The position numbers and the translations under genes are program-made. From an uncultured Oscillospiraceae bacterium (GTDB taxonomy: Bacteria > Bacillota > Clostridia > Oscillospirales > Ruminococcaceae), in contig CAJUPO010000002.1 in NCBI GenBank assembly GCA_910588145.1, positions 1-64,000 on the forward strand: a stretch of 64,000 bases of DNA, written 5' to 3'. This document shows positions 59,971-64,000 of this stretch, one piece after another (the first letter of the stretch is position 1; every line of letters begins with the position of its first letter). The notes below the pieces were generated by a model. It did not search any database, had not been told where the DNA came from, and saw only the letters and a program-made list of their open reading frames with translations.

Positions 59971-60807
59971 ATGAGGGTATTATTTCTTATTATGTATTTT
60001 CTTGTTATTTTGCTGATATACTTTTTTATCGAAAACAGAATGCTGATAGTGAGGAAATATAAAATAAAAACAAAATGTCCGTCAGGAATTTCTCCCCTGA
60101 AAATAGTTCAGTTATCCGATATTCACAAGAGAACCTATAAGAACGGGTGGGCAAGACTTGTCCTGCGTATAAAATCCCTTGAACCGGATATTATCCTGAT
60201 TACCGGTGATCTTGTATCAAGGTCTGCTGAAGATTTTGAATATACGGGAGTTCTGATGAAAAAGCTTAGTAGTATTTGTCCGGTTTATTGCTGTCTTGGA
60301 AATCACGAGCTTGACTTTACCGATAAGCAAATGGATGATTATATGAAAATGATAAATCAATCAGGAGCGGTTTTGCTTGACAATGAAACTGTTGTTTACA
60401 AAAAAAACGGTAAAACCATAAATATAACCGGAGCAAGCCTTAAGCTTTCATGCTATAAAAACAAGGACGGAAAGTACTCGGACCTGCATTATTATTCTGA
60501 AAGAGAAATCTTAAATGATTTGGGAGAAAAAAAAGGATTTACAATTTTGCTTGCACATAATCCGTTTTTTTCTGACGCATATGCTCATTGGGGAGCAGAA
60601 CTGACATTTTCCGGTCATGTTCATGGGGGAGCAGTTAGACTTCCGTTTATAGGTGGATTATTATCACCTGAGAGAAAGTTTTTTCCTGAAAAATCATTGG
60701 GAGTATATGAAACAGACGGGAAAAAACTTGTGGTTTCTGCCGGAATCGGCAAATACAGATTATTTAATCCGCCGGAAATTTTATATGCAGTAATAGAAAG
60801 TGAATAA
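59971..60807 (+). CDS. Membrane-anchored calcineurin-like metallophosphoesterase
   Basis: This 278-residue protein has an N-terminal membrane helix (VLFLIMYFLVILLIYFF) and a phosphoesterase domain: VQLSDIHKR, ITGDLVSR, CLGNHELDF, LAHNPFF and FSGHVHGGAVRLPF supply the dimetal ligands. It resembles the YkuE/YaeI group thought to act on lipid-linked pyrophosphates. ATG 59971 has GAGG five to six bases upstream; a GTG at 59965 lies too near it. The upstream terminator suggests a separate transcript. Confidence 0.85.
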   Translation: MRVLFLIMYFLVILLIYFFIENRMLIVRKYKIKTKCPSGISPLKIVQLSDIHKRTYKNGWARLVLRIKSLEPDIILITGDLVSRSAEDFEYTGVLMKKLSSICPVYCCLGNHELDFTDKQMDDYMKMINQSGAVLLDNETVVYKKNGKTINITGASLKLSCYKNKDGKYSDLHYYSEREILNDLGEKKGFTILLAHNPFFSDAYAHWGAELTFSGHVHGGAVRLPFIGGLLSPERKFFPEKSLGVYETDGKKLVVSAGIGKYRLFNPPEILYAVIESE

Positions 60808-60874
60808 AATGCATGGACAAAAATACAAAATTGTGTTAATATATAACAAATGAGAAAATTTGAGGAGGAACTTT

Positions 60875-61885
60875 ATGAGTAATTATACAAAGCTTACTGA
60901 ATTTAACGGCATGCCGGTGGTTGAGTTTTCAGCAGGGGGATACACTGCAATATTAGCCTATGAAATAGGCTCCAATGTAATCAGACTGCATGATGACAAA
61001 AACGGAATTGAGTTTTTCCGTTTCAAGGCGGATAATCCGGCGGAAAATATTAAGCAGTCAGCAGAAGTTTGGGGACTGCCCACACTTTATCTGCCAAACA
61101 GATTTGCAGACGGAGTTCTTAAAACTTCAGACGCTGTTTATCAGCTTCCCGTGAATGAAAAGGCGCCTTATAACAATCATATTCACGGATTTCTTCACAA
61201 AAGAGTGCATACTGTAACTGAACATTATGCAGACGATAATTGTGCAGTTGTAAAGACAAAGTATACATATGATGAAAATGATGAGTTTTTTGAATATATG
61301 CCTATAAGATTTATTGCTGAATATACTTTTACTTTGTCAGAATGCGGTCTTGAGCAAAAAATTCAGCTTACAAATCTTTCAGATAAGATGATGCCGATTT
61401 CCATTGCGACACATACAACAATAAATTCTCCGTTTGCAGAGGGCGGAAAGGAAGAAAATATCAGACTTTTTGTACCGGTAATAAAAAGATGTGAGCTTAA
61501 TGAACGCTGTCTGCCTACAGAAAAGCTGCTTGACCTTTCTGAAACAGACAGTGAGTATATAAACGAGGGCAGAAAACCGGTATTACAGGTTGTGGATAAT
61601 GAAATGTATACTGCTGACAGCCTAAAGCTTGACGGTCAGGATTTTCACGGCGTTATAGCAGAGGATACAGAAAGCGGCAAAAAAATCTGTTACGAGGTAT
61701 CCGATGAGTACAAGTTCTGGATTATCTGGAATGACAGAGGCTTTAACGGATATTTCTGTCCTGAGCCAATGACTGCGATGATAGACGCACCAAACCTGTC
61801 TATGCCAAGCGACGTCACCGGATACAGAGAAATACGTCCTCAGCAGACATTTGAGGCATATCAGAGATTTTTCAGCCGAGTATAA
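60875..61885 (+). CDS. Aldose 1-epimerase-like protein
   Basis: This 336-residue beta-sandwich protein of the galactose mutarotase fold has NNHIHGFLHKRVHTV (catalytic-type His), IATHTTINSPF, RFIAEYTFTLSECGLEQKIQ and CPEPMTAMIDAPNL near the C-terminus, where the catalytic Glu is expected. The exact sugar is unknown. ATG 60875 has GGAGG nine bases upstream; a TTG at 60860 overlaps it. Single gene with a terminator. Confidence 0.78.
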   Translation: MSNYTKLTEFNGMPVVEFSAGGYTAILAYEIGSNVIRLHDDKNGIEFFRFKADNPAENIKQSAEVWGLPTLYLPNRFADGVLKTSDAVYQLPVNEKAPYNNHIHGFLHKRVHTVTEHYADDNCAVVKTKYTYDENDEFFEYMPIRFIAEYTFTLSECGLEQKIQLTNLSDKMMPISIATHTTINSPFAEGGKEENIRLFVPVIKRCELNERCLPTEKLLDLSETDSEYINEGRKPVLQVVDNEMYTADSLKLDGQDFHGVIAEDTESGKKICYEVSDEYKFWIIWNDRGFNGYFCPEPMTAMIDAPNLSMPSDVTGYREIRPQQTFEAYQRFFSRV

Positions 61886-61902
61886 TCTAAAAATAAAATT
61901 AA

Positions 61903-61928
61903 AAGGACGTCAGTTAACTGACGTCCTT
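61903..61928 (+). terminator. Bidirectional hairpin terminator
   Basis: A perfect 13-bp palindrome, AAGGACGTCAGTT/AACTGACGTCCTT, lies between convergent genes with only a weak T tail. Confidence 0.7.
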
Positions 61929-61944
61929 AAATATTTGCATTTGC

Positions 61945-64000
61945 TTATCCGACTATTTGTTTAGCGATATTAACGGTTTCCATTGCGTCTTTAGCATAAA
62001 AATCAGCGCCTATTTGGTCAGCATATTCCTGAGTAAGAACGGCGCCGCCGACAACAACTTTACAGTTAACATTATTCTGCCTGAGAAGAGAAATTGTTTC
62101 TTCCATGGATTTTAGAGTAGTAGTCATAAGTGCGGAAAGTCCCACAAGCTTTACCTTATGTTCAATAGCCGCTTTAACTACCGACTCGCACGGCACGTCC
62201 TTGCCTAAATCAATTACAGTGTATCCATAGTTTTCAAGAAGTACCTTGACAATATTTTTTCCGATGTCATGAATATCGCCTTTAACGGTAGCCAGTACAA
62301 TTTTACCCTTGCTTACCGGTTCAGCGTTTTCGCTGGTCATTTTTTCCCTGATTACTGCAAAAGCAGATTGAGCCGCTCCGGCTGTCAGTATAAGCTGAGG
62401 CAGAAAAATGGTGCCCTTTTCAAAATTTGCGCCTGCCTTATCAAGTGCCGGAATAAGAATATCGTTTATAATTTCCATAGGAGCGTGATTTTTCAGCATT
62501 TCAGCAGTAGCGGAAGCGCTGTCCTCTTTCAGACCGTTTTCAATGGCATAGGAAAGTGAAACAGTGCCGGATTTTTTTTCAGTAACAGGCTTCTGAGGAA
62601 CTGCGTCATTATAAGCCGCAATAAATTCAGTGGAATTTTTATCTATATTGGTAAGAAGCTTAAAGGTTCTTACAGCGCCGGTCATGGCGTCAATATTAGG
62701 ATTAATTATAGGCAGATCAAGTCCGTATGCCATAGCCATTGTAAGGAAGTTCTGATTTATCATGGCTCTGTTTGGCAGACCAAATGAAATATTCGATACG
62801 CCGAGAACAGTTTTTAGTCCAAGTTCGTCCTTTACACGTTTAAGAGCCTTTAAGGTTTCCATAACGGCTTCCTGTTCAGCCGACGCCGTAAGAGTAAGAC
62901 AGTCAATATAAACGTCTTCCTTTGGAATACCGTATTCAAGCGCACGTCTGAGTATTTTTTCAGCTATCTTGAATCTATCCTCAGCCTTTGGCGGAATACC
63001 GTTTTGATCCAGTGTAAGTCCTACGACAGAAGCTCCGTATTTTTTAACAAGGGGAAGAACAGTTTCAAGGGATTTTTCTTCACCGTTAACTGAGTTTACT
63101 ATTGGTTTGCCGTTGTAGATTCTCAATGCGGCTTCAAGGACTTCCGGTATAGTTGAATCAATCTGGAGAGGTGCATCGGTAATTCCCTGAATAGCCTTTA
63201 CAGCCGAAACCATCATTTCTTTTTCATCAATTTCCGGCAATCCGACATTAACGTCAAGAATATCAGCGCCTGCATGAGTCTGCTCAATAGCCTGATTGAG
63301 AATATACCCTATGTCATGTTTTCTGAGGGCTTCTTTAAAAAGCTTTTTTCCGGTAGGATTTATTCGTTCCCCGATAATTCTCGGCTGATTTATTATAACC
63401 GTCTTTGAGGAAGAGCATACAGCCGCAGGAATAATGATTTTTTCACGTTTAATATCAGTTTCTTCAAGGACGGATTTAAGCTTACTTATATATTCCGGAG
63501 TAGTTCCGCAGCAGCCTCCGAAAATACTTACTCCGTGAAGTGCGGCAGTTTTCATCTGCTCGGCAAAATCCTCAGGGAGAACGTCATATTTATTTGTTAC
63601 CGGATCAGGAAGACCGGCATTTGGTTTTAAAATAACGGGAACATTTGTCCACTTCATAAGCTCTTCGCAGACAGGAGCAAGCTGTTTCGGACCCAGAGAA
63701 CAGTTGATTCCCATTGCGTCAACGCCTAATCCGTTAAGAGTAAGCGCCATGGAGGAAATACTGCATCCGGTGAAAGTACGCATATTTTCCTCAAAGGTCA
63801 TAGTACAGAGTATAGGCTTATCAGAATTTTCACGGGCAGCAAGAACAGCCGCTTTCAGCTCGTAAAGGTCGGTCATTGTTTCAAAAACGATAATATCTGC
63901 GTTCCTGCCGGCAATTATCTGTTCCTTAAAAATGCTGTATGCTTCTTCAAAGGTAAGTGTTCCCGTCGGTTCAAGAAGCTGACCAATGGGACCTATATCA
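61945..64000 (-). CDS. metH: Cobalamin-dependent methionine synthase, short form (partial 5' end)
   Basis: The frame stays open to the right edge, so the N-terminus is missing; an internal ATG at 63874-63876 is not the start. The visible 680 or so residues hold most of the homocysteine domain (GINCSLGP and FGGCCGTTPEY zinc cysteines), the methyltetrahydrofolate domain (IGERINPTGKKLF, DVNVGLPEID, LQIDSTIPEVLEAAL), a helical cap and the B12-binding domain (TVKGDIHDIGKNIV, the DxHxxG His). It ends there: the activation domain of E. coli MetH is absent, as in other clostridia that encode it separately. Confidence 0.92.
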   Translation of the reverse strand, partial: DIGPIGQLLEPTGTLTFEEAYSIFKEQIIAGRNADIIVFETMTDLYELKAAVLAARENSDKPILCTMTFEENMRTFTGCSISSMALTLNGLGVDAMGINCSLGPKQLAPVCEELMKWTNVPVILKPNAGLPDPVTNKYDVLPEDFAEQMKTAALHGVSIFGGCCGTTPEYISKLKSVLEETDIKREKIIIPAAVCSSSKTVIINQPRIIGERINPTGKKLFKEALRKHDIGYILNQAIEQTHAGADILDVNVGLPEIDEKEMMVSAVKAIQGITDAPLQIDSTIPEVLEAALRIYNGKPIVNSVNGEEKSLETVLPLVKKYGASVVGLTLDQNGIPPKAEDRFKIAEKILRRALEYGIPKEDVYIDCLTLTASAEQEAVMETLKALKRVKDELGLKTVLGVSNISFGLPNRAMINQNFLTMAMAYGLDLPIINPNIDAMTGAVRTFKLLTNIDKNSTEFIAAYNDAVPQKPVTEKKSGTVSLSYAIENGLKEDSASATAEMLKNHAPMEIINDILIPALDKAGANFEKGTIFLPQLILTAGAAQSAFAVIREKMTSENAEPVSKGKIVLATVKGDIHDIGKNIVKVLLENYGYTVIDLGKDVPCESVVKAAIEHKVKLVGLSALMTTTLKSMEETISLLRQNNVNCKVVVGGAVLTQEYADQIGADFYAKDAMETVNIAKQIVG

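Overview
The window looks like a chromosomal segment of a cellulosome-forming, Gram-positive anaerobe of the Oscillospiraceae, most likely Ruminococcus in the strict sense. Pointers are a GH74 xyloglucanase with a Thr-rich linker and type I dockerin, a second dockerin tail at the left edge, a reverse rubrerythrin, a glycyl-tRNA synthetase of the single-chain type, a yabP-yabQ-divIC-yabR sporulation/division block, and AT-rich spacers with consensus TTGACA-N17-TATAAT promoters. This identification is inferred from gene content only.

Layout. 0-11.4 kb: dockerin tail, peroxide defence (reverse rubrerythrin), glyQS and metG, a small XRE regulator with a phased operator array, tatD with a degenerate LytR-CpsA-Psr protein, a SLOG-fold protein, two unrecognised envelope or secreted proteins, a cytidylate-kinase-like protein and a lipoprotein. 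11.5-21 kb: a fatty-acid synthesis cluster on the minus strand (fabH-fabK-fabG-fabF-accB-fabZ-accC-accD-accA-acpP), with fabD diverging from fabH and leading into aroE, aroK and an amidohydrolase. 23.7-25.8 kb: a phospholipase-C-like protein and a PspA membrane-stress operon that includes a 51-residue membrane protein.

25.8-32.6 kb: a compact nine-gene minus-strand cassette of tailed-phage origin (small and large terminase, portal, probable capsid protein, protease-like protein, connector or tail-end proteins). It has no integrase, repressor, lysis genes, tape measure or visible att repeats, and every reading frame is open. It is the strongest candidate in the window for an undescribed or domesticated system. 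It abuts a tRNA-Met/tRNA-Glu pair, a tRNA-Leu and the sporulation block (sigma-E-like promoter, yabP, yabQ, divIC, yabR).

35.1-45.4 kb: a GntR/ABC operon with a perfect 13-bp inverted repeat around its -35 box and a broken ATPase gene, deoD, a Ca2+ P-type ATPase, serC-serA, a block of intergenic hairpins, a lipoprotein, tRNA-Pro, an orphan MazF-type toxin and a VanY-type carboxypeptidase. 45.6-48.3 kb: the GH74 cellulosomal enzyme. 48.4-60 kb: branched-chain amino acid synthesis, ilvB-ilvN-ilvC then ilvD-leuC-leuD-leuB, a DUF815 AAA ATPase, and ilvA-ridA. A structured leader with a 24-codon upstream ORF precedes ilvB, and an isoleucine-specifier T-box precedes ilvA. leuA and ilvE are not in the window. 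60-64 kb: a metallophosphoesterase, an aldose-epimerase-like protein and a cobalamin-dependent methionine synthase that runs off the right edge.

Several genes are best assigned TTG or GTG starts because the only good ribosome-binding site points to them (fabH, ilvD, divIC, small terminase, portal, and the secreted protein at 9268-9696).
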